NCBI RefSeq assembly: GCF_000384375.1
Contig: NZ_ARVX01000001.1
Coordinates: 1,364,001 to 1,428,000, forward strand
From: Methylotenera versatilis 79
Lineage (GTDB): Bacteria; Pseudomonadota; Gammaproteobacteria; Burkholderiales; Methylophilaceae
Length of the DNA stretch: 64,000 bases
Direction: 5' to 3'
The notes beneath the pieces were generated by a model. It saw only the letters and a program-made list of their open reading frames with translations, had not been told where the DNA came from and made no database searches. The translations under genes were made by a program, and so were the position numbers. Positions 47,828 to 56,551 of the stretch are shown one piece after another (the first letter of the stretch is position 1; every line of letters begins with the position of its first letter).

Positions 47828-48592
47828 TTATTGTGGAATATTTATATCAAGCGTGTTTTGGCTGAGTGTGATTGCTTGTTGCTTGCATAAGTCATGTAGA
47901 ATCTCTGCACCAAATCGCATAAATAGATCTAAATCTGGATGTTGTAATTCATTAGCAAGAGTTGTTAATGCAAGCCTGCCGGTTAATGGTTGTGACTGGG
48001 TAAGCGATAACAGATTAAAAGTAACAGGATTAAGCACAATAAACTTCACTTCGAAACTTGTATTCCTAAATACTAGTAAATAAGTTTTTTCAATAGCTGC
48101 GGGTTTAAAGCGCTTTGATATTTTGTGTACAGGGTAATCGTAAGCCAGTAATGCGCTGGCGGGTGCGAGTGTAATCACATCATCCATACAATTTAACTGT
48201 GTATTCAATGTTTGCTGTGTTGATAACGGACGTGTTTGTTGGCTACTAATCGCCAGCTCTATCCATTCGTAATGCGCAAGCGGTTTTAAATAAGATGGTA
48301 AATCCGTAATGTTTTCTAAAAATGCTAAAAATTGCTGTGGAATTTCTCTAAAAAATGGGCTAATAGCAGAATAATTGGCGACAAAATTGCGTATTAAATG
48401 ACGCCATTTACGCTTACCCAACACGTTTTGACACACAGGAAAGCAAACAGAAACGGACTCAAAGATATTGTTAAATACCGATTCGCGATAAACTGACATG
48501 CGTTTTTCAACCACATTGGCAGGTTTTGCGTGCAGTTTGGGGTTGCGAATATGCGCAGTAAATGCCAGTTGATAACGTTGAAAATCTAGCAT
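47828..48592 (-). CDS. HvfC/BufC-like DUF2063 protein
   Basis: 254 residues with the DUF2063 N-terminal domain (YQLAFTAHIRNPKL, RMSVYRESVFNNIFES, FPVCQNVLGKRKWRHLIRNFV) and a longer C-terminal part. In HvfABC/bufferin systems this partner presents the precursor peptide to the MNIO enzyme. It overlaps the end of the MNIO gene by 7 bases, so it is coupled to it. Named by gene context and family pattern, not by experiment. Confidence 0.85.
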   Translation of the reverse strand: MLDFQRYQLAFTAHIRNPKLHAKPANVVEKRMSVYRESVFNNIFESVSVCFPVCQNVLGKRKWRHLIRNFVANYSAISPFFREIPQQFLAFLENITDLPSYLKPLAHYEWIELAISSQQTRPLSTQQTLNTQLNCMDDVITLAPASALLAYDYPVHKISKRFKPAAIEKTYLLVFRNTSFEVKFIVLNPVTFNLLSLTQSQPLTGRLALTTLANELQHPDLDLFMRFGAEILHDLCKQQAITLSQNTLDINIPQ

Positions 48593-49530
48593 GTGGCGAG
48601 TGTTGAGTCTTGCGGCGCTGCAAGATTGTTTTGGTAATGTGCTTGGTACGCCGCTATTTTGTTCACCTCACGCATCAGTGCTGGCAAAGGCGGAATATTA
48701 TTATCACGTTCCAACAAGGTTGGAAAAGTGCCGAAAAGTTGATACGCGGTATCCAATAAATCCCAAACAGGGTCAATCACATCTTTGCCATGCGTGTCGA
48801 TTAATAGCGTGGGCGATTGCTGATAATGTCCAGCAATGTGGCTGTAGATAATGCGTTCAGCAGGAATTTTTCGTAAAAAATCCTGCGCTAGTTTGATGGG
48901 GTCTTGCTTGTGGGCAAAATTCACGCTGTTGACGTAAATATTATTAATGTCTAAATGCAGCCAGCAATCGGCCTCTTGCAAAACTGCCTTTAAAAAAGTG
49001 ATTTCATCCATAGTCGAAATGGGCGCGGCAGCATAAAAAGAGGCATTTTCTACCGCAATGTGCTGACCTAGAATATCTTGTGTCTGACGAATGCGTTGCG
49101 CCACATATTTAACCGCTTCTTCTGTAAATGGAATCGGCAATAAATCATACAAATAGCCAGTTTTACCTTGATAATTATCAGTGCAATAGCTTAAATGTTC
49201 GGTATAAAGTGGTATTTTATTCACAGATAAAAACTGCTTAACTTGCTTTAAAAAGTGCTTGTTCAGCGGATCTGGGCCACCTAAAGATAAGCATAAGCCG
49301 TGACAAACGATTGGATATCGTTCTACAAACCAAGCTAAATCGGCTTCTGCTTTGCCGCCTGCATTAATCCAGTTTTCTGGTGCGATTTCGACAAAATTAA
49401 TATTGGCAATGAGTGAATCGTGAATAGATAAATCTTGCTGAGATGCTTCTATATAAAGGTTTTGGATTTGAGGAATCAGCTCACGCTTTAACCCCAAACC
49501 CACGCCTTTAATATCCGCTAAAGATGCCAC
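48586..49530 (-). CDS. MNIO (DUF692) enzyme, HvfB/BufB type
   Basis: 314 residues. DUF692 TIM-barrel pattern with metal-ligand type residues: FVEIAPENW, CHGLCLSLGG, YTEHLSYC, AVENASFY, HLDINNIYVN, YSHIAGH and IDTHGKDV. These multinuclear non-heme iron enzymes oxidise cysteine residues of a precursor peptide to oxazolone/thioamide or thiooxazole products. The precursor gene lies 56 bases upstream and the partner overlaps its end. Confidence 0.9.
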   Translation of the reverse strand: MASLADIKGVGLGLKRELIPQIQNLYIEASQQDLSIHDSLIANINFVEIAPENWINAGGKAEADLAWFVERYPIVCHGLCLSLGGPDPLNKHFLKQVKQFLSVNKIPLYTEHLSYCTDNYQGKTGYLYDLLPIPFTEEAVKYVAQRIRQTQDILGQHIAVENASFYAAAPISTMDEITFLKAVLQEADCWLHLDINNIYVNSVNFAHKQDPIKLAQDFLRKIPAERIIYSHIAGHYQQSPTLLIDTHGKDVIDPVWDLLDTAYQLFGTFPTLLERDNNIPPLPALMREVNKIAAYQAHYQNNLAAPQDSTLATC

Positions 49531-49586
49531 AATGATTACGTATAGCTAATAATTATGTGTAACTTTAGTGATTAAATAACGATTAA

Positions 49587-49898
49587 TTATTTAGCTTTTT
49601 CTGCGCCGCTGCCTTCTTTAGCCTTTGCTTCAGCAGCAGCTTTTTTCTCAGCGCTGCATTTGCCTTCGCCACATTTGCCATCTTTGGCTTTAGCGTGATC
49701 TTTTTTCATTTCTGTACTACATTTACCTTCTGCACAGCTACCTTCTTTTGCTTTTGAATCAGCATCTGCCACTTGGTAGCCGCTAGATAATGCTTTAATC
49801 GCAAATGGATTTTCTGCTGCGTTAACAGTTGTCGCACCGACAGATAAAGCGAATGCGCCTGATAATGCTAAAGCGATTGTTTTGTTAGAAGTTTTCAT
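49587..49898 (-). CDS. Secreted Cys-rich precursor of HvfA/bufferin type
   Basis: 103 residues: signal peptide (KTIALALSGAFALSV, cleavage near VNA-AEN at residues 27-28), a short spacer, then Lys/Ala/Glu-rich sequence with four cysteines in EGxC-type motifs: EGSC (52-55), EGKC (57-60), DGKC (73-76) and EGKC (78-81). A fifth copy reads EGSG (95-98) without Cys. This matches the EGKC motif family modified by MNIO enzymes to bind copper or other metals. Start and RBS (AGAAGGAAA) are clear. Alternative: an unrelated Lys-rich periplasmic protein; context makes this unlikely. Confidence 0.85.
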   Translation of the reverse strand: MKTSNKTIALALSGAFALSVGATTVNAAENPFAIKALSSGYQVADADSKAKEGSCAEGKCSTEMKKDHAKAKDGKCGEGKCSAEKKAAAEAKAKEGSGAEKAK

Positions 49899-50028
49899 GA
49901 TTTATTTCCTTCTTGTTAAGTGAATAAGTTTTGATTAAAAAAGTTGTGACAAAAATTAGGTTAAGTAAGCGATTAAGTAAATATTTTATAGAGCCAAACT
50001 CATTTTATATACAATTTATATACGCAAT

Positions 50029-50280
50029 TCAATCAACCACAGATTCAATTGAGTGAGCGATACGGGTTTTAGTTTCCACTGGCAACTGAATGCTATCATC
50101 ATCTTCAATCGATTTAGTCATACGATTCAACGCATTACGCATCACCACCAATTGCTGGCTAAAGCGCTTGCAGTATTTGCATATGCATAAATGTAGACGT
50201 ACCGCAAAACGTTCCCGCCAAGATAACTGGCGATCTAACGATTTTGAAATAAGTTGAGTTGTTTCTCTACAAGTCAACAT
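50029..50280 (-). CDS. Zinc-finger anti-sigma factor (zf-HC2/ZAS type)
   Basis: 83 residues: Cys4 in MLTCRETTQL, then HLCICKYC giving the HxxxCxxC signature (His31, Cys35, Cys38, approximate). This is the zinc-binding anti-sigma domain that sequesters the adjacent ECF sigma factor. No membrane segment follows, so the signal is sensed in the cytoplasm or by the zinc-thiol centre itself. It starts 24 bases after the sigma gene stop. Confidence 0.85.
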   Translation of the reverse strand: MLTCRETTQLISKSLDRQLSWRERFAVRLHLCICKYCKRFSQQLVVMRNALNRMTKSIEDDDSIQLPVETKTRIAHSIESVVD

Positions 50281-50304
50281 GTTAAAGATTTAAGCTCCCC
50301 AAAA

Positions 50305-50865
50305 TTAAACACCAAGCCAATTGATTTCCAGACATTTTCGAATACCCATGCGGGCTCTATACAACATCACCCAAGCATTGGTCGCGGTGATATTCAGTTC
50401 CTTACAAATTTCATCATTATCTGTTTCTTGCACATCTCGTAACATGAAAAGCGCAGCTAATTTGGCGGGTAATTTGTCCATGCAGTTTTGCAATATACGC
50501 AAAAACTGTTTTTGTTCTAACGCATCTTCAGGCATATCCCAAGCCTGCGGTCCTTCAATCCAATGACCAGTATCATCAAAGAATTCATCCATACTGGCAT
50601 CAGCATCGGACATTAAATCGCTGGCTACGATTTCGCGCACATTCTTGCGCATCACATCAATAATTTTATGCTTCAAAATACCGGTTAACCAAGTGCGTGG
50701 GGATGAGTCACCAGCAAATGATGGGCTTTTAATCGCCGCTAAAAAGGTTTCTTGCACCACGTCTTCTGCCAAGTGCGGGTCACGCAAACGTGCTAACGCG
50801 AATCGATATAAAAAATCTCCATGTTGATTCAGCCAGTCATGCACATTGCTTGTTGTCATGGTCAA
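50305..50865 (-). CDS. ECF RNA polymerase sigma factor
   Basis: 186 residues with sigma region 2 (LYRFALARLRDPHLAEDVVQETFLAAIKS) and region 4 (LPAKLAALFMLRDVQETDNDEICKELNITATNAWVMLYRARMGIRKCLE, in pieces). Between them an acidic linker. No long C-terminal extension. It directs RNA polymerase to a small regulon, probably including the downstream anti-sigma and RiPP genes. This organisation resembles the gig locus of Cupriavidus (sigma RpoQ), from memory. Confidence 0.9.
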   Translation of the reverse strand: MTMTTSNVHDWLNQHGDFLYRFALARLRDPHLAEDVVQETFLAAIKSPSFAGDSSPRTWLTGILKHKIIDVMRKNVREIVASDLMSDADASMDEFFDDTGHWIEGPQAWDMPEDALEQKQFLRILQNCMDKLPAKLAALFMLRDVQETDNDEICKELNITATNAWVMLYRARMGIRKCLEINWLGV

Positions 50866-50946
50866 TATTCAATCATGTAAGGAAAAATTAAGCAAATTGA
50901 AGGGTTAAGTCGCGTCAAAACGCTGCTTGAAGCTGCGGCTTGAAAG

Positions 50947-51387
50947 CTAAATAATGCCGGCTTTTTGCTGCAATAAAGTTAAATAATGTGCGCTATCTAA
51001 ACCCGTATTATTGCGCTGCGCCAGCCAAATCGTTTCGGCCAAACAATCTAAAATATCATGTAATGCATCGTGCTCATTTTGATGTTTGATCTTTAGTTTT
51101 TCATAGATTGGCGCAATGCCAATCGGCTGATTAATGCTGATCTGTTCCAAAATAGATAAGTGTAAACTCATGTGCAAAAACGGGTTGGTTTCACCCAATT
51201 CTGGATAATAAGCGACTTGTTTATAGTGTTCTGGTTTACTTAAAATATCCTGATATTCGGGATGCAGATGCATCACGCTTAAGCCGATTTTTTCTAATTC
51301 GGTTAAGGTTTGCTGCGAATTAAATTTAGCCCAAGTACCAAAAAAGAATTCACGCACTTCATCACGAGAAGGATTGAATAAAGCCAT
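50947..51387 (-). CDS. DUF1841 protein
   Basis: 146 residues starting ALFNPSRDEVREFFFGTWAKF, the DUF1841 signature, followed by HPEYQDIL, NPFLHMSLHLSILEQI and a late ALHDILDCLAETIWLAQR. Function unknown; common in beta- and gammaproteobacteria. ATG 51387 begins 2 bases before the FIST gene's stop end, so the two are coupled. Confidence 0.85.
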   Translation of the reverse strand: MALFNPSRDEVREFFFGTWAKFNSQQTLTELEKIGLSVMHLHPEYQDILSKPEHYKQVAYYPELGETNPFLHMSLHLSILEQISINQPIGIAPIYEKLKIKHQNEHDALHDILDCLAETIWLAQRNNTGLDSAHYLTLLQQKAGII

Positions 51388-51388
51388 A

Positions 51389-52537
51389 TTAACGTCCAAA
51401 AAGTCCTAACACTGCAGAATATTGTAACAAGGTATTTTTGCCCAGAATCGGCGCGATTTCGCCATTGCCATAAAAACCGATCAACGGTAATTGTGGAAAT
51501 AGCGTTTTGATTAATGCTAGATCCTGATCAATGCCGTTGTATAGATACGGCCCACGACCAAGGTTTGAAAACAATAAAGAAAACGCAGGTTTTACCGCTA
51601 ATTGTTGTTTAAGTTGCGTGGCTGTTTTCACTAAATCTATTTGCGCGGCATCACTATCGCGCACTGCCCAACTTAACCAATCGCCCACTTGTAAAGGCTT
51701 GGCGAGTGTTACTGTACCAGCCGATTCGTCTCCTGCAATAATCGTAGCCAGCGAATAATCACCACGCTCGATTTGCGATGCGTGCGTGGCATGAACCGCC
51801 ATTAGCTGATGATAAGGTAGTGAAGTTTGGCTTGTTGGCGCAGTGTTTGCTGCATGTTTGTTGAACGCAGATTTTAAGGTATTCAATGCGGGCAAATTAG
51901 CCACTTTTTGAATGTCATGCTGATGACAAGCGGTAACTCTGCGTGGGCTGGTGATTAATTTTAAGCCATGCGTGGCGCCGACCGCGTAATCCGTATTGCT
52001 TAATTGCATTTCGCATAAACCTTGCGTCACGCCCTTTGCGTTCTCCCATACCGAAAAAGCGCCATGTCCAATCGCATCACCAGAAACACCACCAAATCGA
52101 GCGGACTTTGAATCTAGCCATGAACTATTGATCGCGCTGGGCGCGGCAAGCGTGAGTAAAATAGACTGCTTAGTTAACCCAAAATTTTCATTAGTTTTAT
52201 CATTCAGTATTCCCGTATTTTCCTCTTGGTTTTTATCTGTATTTTTTACCCAAATATTTTCAGAAAAAACCATGGCAGCAGCAGCGGGGCTATCAATCAC
52301 CCAATCTTCTTCGGTAAAAATACCAATCGCAGAACAGCCGATTATTTGCGTGCAACTTGCCGCTTTGGCGGCGGCTTTAATCGCTAACTGCGGCTTTGCA
52401 GCAAACTCTGAGGTTAAAAATAATAATACGCAAGTTGGCGAATCTAACTCTGCTTTTTGCATCGCGCTTAACACGGCTTGCGCTGCCAATTCTGGCAACG
52501 CTTTATTGCCGATTGCTAATCCAGTGGCGACTTTCAT
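51389..52537 (-). CDS. FIST sensory domain protein
   Basis: 382 residues with the FIST_N (CVLLFLTSEFAAKPQLAIKAAAKAA, IIGCSAIGIF, ARFGGVSGDAIGHGAF) and FIST_C (SLLFSNLGRGPYLYNGIDQDLALIKTLFPQLPLIGFYGNGEIAPI in pieces) halves. FIST domains are thought to sense small ligands such as amino acids. There is no output domain. Cotranscribed with nth; the stop overlaps the nth gene's neighbourhood by 4 bases. Confidence 0.87.
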   Translation of the reverse strand: MKVATGLAIGNKALPELAAQAVLSAMQKAELDSPTCVLLFLTSEFAAKPQLAIKAAAKAASCTQIIGCSAIGIFTEEDWVIDSPAAAAMVFSENIWVKNTDKNQEENTGILNDKTNENFGLTKQSILLTLAAPSAINSSWLDSKSARFGGVSGDAIGHGAFSVWENAKGVTQGLCEMQLSNTDYAVGATHGLKLITSPRRVTACHQHDIQKVANLPALNTLKSAFNKHAANTAPTSQTSLPYHQLMAVHATHASQIERGDYSLATIIAGDESAGTVTLAKPLQVGDWLSWAVRDSDAAQIDLVKTATQLKQQLAVKPAFSLLFSNLGRGPYLYNGIDQDLALIKTLFPQLPLIGFYGNGEIAPILGKNTLLQYSAVLGLFGR

Positions 52538-53235
52538 ATGTTGCTCAATAACTCTTCAGGCATTTTATTCAGGCTACCTTCACCCGCCATCAGATGTGTT
52601 TTGGGAATGTTTTTATGCGTATATTCACACAAATCCACGATGCAACATTCGCCGCATTTTGGATTGCGCGCGGTGCAAGTGTAGCGACCGTGCAAAATCA
52701 ATAAATGATGCGCATCTTTTAGAAAAACGGCTGGAATCGTCTTTAAATATTTTTGCTCGACTGCGAATACGTTTTTGCCGGTGGCTAATTTAATGCGATT
52801 GCCTAGACGAAACAAATGCGTATCTACCGCAATAGTGGGTTGGCCGTAAGCAGTGTTCAAGATTACGTTGGCTGTTTTGCGACCTACGCCTGACAAGGCT
52901 TCTAACGCAACTCTGGTGTCCGGCACATTGCTATTGTGCAAATCAACTAACTGTTTGCAGCAGGCAATCACGTTTTTCGCTTTTGCATGATATAAACCGA
53001 TGGTTTTAATATAAGGCTCTAAGCCTTCAATGCCCAAATTGAATATGGATTGTGGTGTATTAGCGACGGCGAATAATTTGCGCGTAGCAATATTTACGCC
53101 TTTATCGGTAGCTTGTGCGGATAAGATGACGGCGATTAGCAATTCAAATGTGCTGCTAAATTCCAGCTCAGTCGTTGGATGCGGAATCGCAATACTTAAG
53201 CGCCTGAAAATCTCAAAACGTTTTTCTGCGTTCAT
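52534..53235 (-). CDS. nth: Endonuclease III
   Basis: DNA glycosylase/AP lyase for oxidised pyrimidines. Visible: ILSAQATDKGVN, the helix-hairpin-helix GVGRKTANVILN with the catalytic lysine, VDTHLFRLGNRI with the aspartate, and the iron-sulphur pattern C-x6-C-x2-C-x5-C in CTARNPKCGECCIVDLC. 233 residues with a C-terminal extension over the usual 211. It overlaps the FIST gene by 4 bases. Confidence 0.95.
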   Translation of the reverse strand: MNAEKRFEIFRRLSIAIPHPTTELEFSSTFELLIAVILSAQATDKGVNIATRKLFAVANTPQSIFNLGIEGLEPYIKTIGLYHAKAKNVIACCKQLVDLHNSNVPDTRVALEALSGVGRKTANVILNTAYGQPTIAVDTHLFRLGNRIKLATGKNVFAVEQKYLKTIPAVFLKDAHHLLILHGRYTCTARNPKCGECCIVDLCEYTHKNIPKTHLMAGEGSLNKMPEELLSNI

Positions 53236-53312
53236 TTTAGGGTGTAATTAATAAAGGTACGATTATTCATAGAAATATAAGGTTAAGTATAGGAGTTATC
53301 TTTAGTAGAGCA

Positions 53313-54011
53313 TTAATCTTTAGCGATGTTGGTTAAGATTTGTGATGCTATTTTTAACAGCTTCGCACGTTCTATGGCGGTAGCAACGGCAGATTTTTTT
53401 ATAGACTGTTTTGCCGATTCGACTTTAGATATCGCAGTGCGTTCAGCATGTTTTTGCATAAGCTCCACTTTGTCGCGCTCAATTCTACTCAGCCTGAAAT
53501 CGTAACGTTTGCGTGCTAAATCGGCTACTGCTTTGGCTTTATCACTAGTAATGACAGGGTAATTCAACGACCAGTCATGCGAGATATCTTCTTGCATCGT
53601 GATGCAATCGACAGGGCAGGGCGCCACACACAATTCGCAGCCAGTACATTCCATTGCAATCACCGTATGCATCTGTTTAGACGCGCCCAATATCGCGTCT
53701 ACTGGACAAGCTTGAATGCATAAAGTACAACCGATGCAAGTTGCTTCGTCGATAACAGCCAATGCTTTAGGTTTTTCTAACCCATTTTTAGGGTTAAGTG
53801 GCTTATATTGTTGGTGCGTCAAATTAGCCAATGCGCGTATGCCAGCATCGCCACCTGGTGGACATTGGTTAATATCTGCCTCGCCATTTACAATAGCTGT
53901 TGCGTAAGGTTTGCAACCAGGATAGCCGCATTTTTCACATTGCGTTTGTGGCAAAATCGCATCGATTCGCACGATTAATGATTCAGCTTTAATATTTGAA
54001 TGAATTTGCAT
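53313..54011 (-). CDS. rsxB: RnfB/RsxB-like electron transport protein
   Basis: 232 residues. Fe-S domain [17 protein letters not shown] with three close cysteines plus CPPGG, then two 4Fe-4S clusters: [16 protein letters not shown] and [16 protein letters not shown]. The usual N-terminal membrane helix of RnfB is missing, and no other rnf/rsx genes are nearby. The C-terminal tail is helical and basic. It might serve as a soluble ferredoxin partner, for example for Nth or another Fe-S enzyme. Confidence 0.88.
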   Translation of the reverse strand: MQIHSNIKAESLIVRIDAILPQTQCEKCGYPGCKPYATAIVNGEADINQCPPGGDAGIRALANLTHQQYKPLNPKNGLEKPKALAVIDEATCIGCTLCIQACPVDAILGASKQMHTVIAMECTGCELCVAPCPVDCITMQEDISHDWSLNYPVITSDKAKAVADLARKRYDFRLSRIERDKVELMQKHAERTAISKVESAKQSIKKSAVATAIERAKLLKIASQILTNIAKD

Positions 54012-54261
54012 GTTAATTATTTCAATTTGAGTTGAATTATACCGCTTAAAGCCTAGTCATCTCATCAGCTTAAACGCTTAAATGCAATGACGAATCAACC
54101 AAAATAGAGCTAAGGCGTTGCTTGTCATATTGGTGTAAACACATGCATGAATACTCGTTAATCAATTTATCAAGCTTTATGCCAATTGAATCAGCGACGT
54201 ATTCGCATTAAGCAGCTAGTTTCAGTTAAAATACTCATAATTTTGTAGGTGAAGGTTAACT

Positions 54262-55137
54262 ATGTTGCAAGGTAGTATGGTTGCTATCGTCACGCCGATG
54301 TTTGATGATGGTAGTTTAGATTTAGGCGCGCTACGCAAACTGATTGATTGGCATATCGAAGCTGGCACAGACGGCATCGTGGTCGTCGGAACGACGGGTG
54401 AATCGCCTACGGTAGATGTCGATGAGCATTGTTTGCTGATTAAAACGACGGTTGAGCAAGTGGCTGGTCGCGTGCCAGTGATTGCAGGTACTGGCGCAAA
54501 CTCCACGCGTGAAGCGATTGAGCTAACCAAAAATGCGAAAGAATTAGGCGCGAACGCTTGTCTTTTAGTGGCGCCTTATTACAACAAGCCGACACAAGAA
54601 GGTTTGTATCAGCATTTTGCGGCGATTGCTGCTGCGGTTGATATTCCGCAGATTTTGTATAACGTACCAGGTCGTACAGGCTGTGATATTAGTAATGATA
54701 CGGTGATACGTTTATCGGCAATTGCGAATATTGTCGGTATTAAAGATGCGACCGGTGGTATTGAGCGCGGAACCGATTTGCTGTTGCGTATGCCTAAAGA
54801 TTTTGCAGTTTACAGTGGGGATGACGCTACTGGAATGGCACTAATGTTGCTTGGCGCACAAGGTGTGATTTCAGTAACGGCTAACGTTGCGCCAAAACTG
54901 ATGCATGAGATGGTTGTGGCTGCGATGGCGGGAAATGTAGCGAAAGCGTGTGAGATCAACGGGAAATTATTTGCACTACATCAAAAATTATTCGTTGAAG
55001 CAAATCCAATCCCCGCAAAATGGATTTTACAACAAATGGGTCTAATTCAATCGGGTATTCGTTTACCAATGGTTAATTGTTCGGCGCAATTTCATGATGT
55101 GTTGCGGTTGGCAATGAAAAGCGCAGAAATTACTTAA
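54262..55137 (+). CDS. dapA: 4-hydroxy-tetrahydrodipicolinate synthase
   Basis: Condenses pyruvate with aspartate semialdehyde in lysine and diaminopimelate synthesis. Visible: [24 protein letters not shown] with the catalytic Tyr, [12 protein letters not shown] with the Schiff-base lysine. 291 residues. The 250-base gap from rsxB holds the divergent promoters and no further gene. AAGGTTA precedes the ATG. Confidence 0.96.
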   Translation: MLQGSMVAIVTPMFDDGSLDLGALRKLIDWHIEAGTDGIVVVGTTGESPTVDVDEHCLLIKTTVEQVAGRVPVIAGTGANSTREAIELTKNAKELGANACLLVAPYYNKPTQEGLYQHFAAIAAAVDIPQILYNVPGRTGCDISNDTVIRLSAIANIVGIKDATGGIERGTDLLLRMPKDFAVYSGDDATGMALMLLGAQGVISVTANVAPKLMHEMVVAAMAGNVAKACEINGKLFALHQKLFVEANPIPAKWILQQMGLIQSGIRLPMVNCSAQFHDVLRLAMKSAEIT

Positions 55138-55257
55138 GCTTTAAAATGATAAAAATGTTGCATTAGTAGTGTTTAAGCGACGCAGTGTTTAAATGACAAC
55201 ATTGAAATGATGGTATTTAAATTATTAGGGCTAGCAATATAAATGGTGATAATTAAT

Positions 55258-56526
55258 ATGAAACAACTCGTAAAAAAGCAGGTGTTAAAATTGACAGCAG
55301 GAATTGTATTGGCAATGTTAGTAACAGCTTGCGATTCTATTCCATTCATTGATACTTCTTCTGATTATAAAGGCGCAGGACGTGCAAAACCGTTAGAAGT
55401 GCCGCCAGATTTGACCAGTGTACAAACGAGCGATGCTTACAATGTTCCAGGTGGCAGCACCAGTTACAGTACCTATAATCAAGCGCAAGACGGCCAAGAA
55501 GTGGGCGTGGAAAAAGTATTGCCGACTTCAGAGGGTGTGCGTTTAGAAAAAGCTGGTGCGCAACGTTGGTTGGTAGTAAATGCGCCAGCTGAAAAAATTT
55601 GGCCAGCAGTGCGTGAATTTTGGATTGAGCAAGGTTTTGCGGTACGCGTAGAAAATGCGCAAACAGGCGTGATGGAAACCGAGTGGATTGAAGCGGATGC
55701 GATTAAAGCCAAAGATGAGAAAAGAAATATTGGCGAAAAATTCGATAAATGGATGGATAAATTATCTGGTTTAGCAGACAGACGCAAATTTCGTACGCGT
55801 TTAGAACGTGGCGAAAAAGAAGGCTCAACTGAAATTTATATGACGCACCGCACAGTTAGTGGCGCGCCAGACGACGGTAAAAATAGAGTGCAAACGCAAT
55901 TGGGTGAAATCGATACTGGTTATCGTGCAGACCCTAGTCAAAAAACCGTAGAAGAAAAAGATGGCGATTTAGATGCTGAATTATTGCGTCGATTGATGGT
56001 TAAGTTAGGCGTTGAAGAAAAACGTGCACAAGAAATCGTTGCGAATCCTGTGAATGAAAAACGTGCCGATGTGGTTAAAGAGGCCGATAACAGTGTCACA
56101 CTTAATTTGAATGATCCGTTTGATCGCGGCTGGCGCAGAGTTGGTTTGGCTTTAGATAGAGTCGGCTTTGTGACTGAAGATAAAGATCGTTCTACTGGCC
56201 TATTCTTTGTACGTTATTCAGATGTAGACATTGATACTGGCCCGAAAAAGAAAAAAGGCTTGTTAGATACGTTGGCATTTTGGAAAGATAGCGATGAAGA
56301 AATCGAAAATAAATCTAAGCCAAAAGAAGAGAAAACTATAGTCGATAAAATGAAGTTTTGGAAAGGTGATGACACAAAATCTGATCCTTCTAAACAATAT
56401 CGCATCAAAGTGGTTGAAGTAGAAAATGGTGGAAGTAGTGTGAACGTGGTGAACGAAGATGGTACCCGCAACCGCAGCACGACCGCTAATCGTATTATTT
56501 CATTGTTATATGATCAACTGAAATAA
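55258..56526 (+). CDS. bamC: Outer-membrane assembly lipoprotein BamC (NlpB)
   Basis: About 422 residues with signal peptide and lipobox LVTAC (Cys25 from ATG 55258). Domains: PLEVPPDLTS motif, ERWLVV-like RWLVVNAPAEKIW and a second helix-grip domain at SVTLNLNDPFDRGWRRVGLALDRVGF. A Lys/Glu/Asp-rich insert (GLLDTLAFWKDSDEEIENKSKPKEEK, in pieces) lies in the second domain. BamC docks with BamD in the assembly complex. The dapA-bamC order is conserved in proteobacteria. Confidence 0.9.
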   Translation: MKQLVKKQVLKLTAGIVLAMLVTACDSIPFIDTSSDYKGAGRAKPLEVPPDLTSVQTSDAYNVPGGSTSYSTYNQAQDGQEVGVEKVLPTSEGVRLEKAGAQRWLVVNAPAEKIWPAVREFWIEQGFAVRVENAQTGVMETEWIEADAIKAKDEKRNIGEKFDKWMDKLSGLADRRKFRTRLERGEKEGSTEIYMTHRTVSGAPDDGKNRVQTQLGEIDTGYRADPSQKTVEEKDGDLDAELLRRLMVKLGVEEKRAQEIVANPVNEKRADVVKEADNSVTLNLNDPFDRGWRRVGLALDRVGFVTEDKDRSTGLFFVRYSDVDIDTGPKKKKGLLDTLAFWKDSDEEIENKSKPKEEKTIVDKMKFWKGDDTKSDPSKQYRIKVVEVENGGSSVNVVNEDGTRNRSTTANRIISLLYDQLK

Positions 56527-56551
56527 GGCTACTCTGCGGACTTACATTTAA

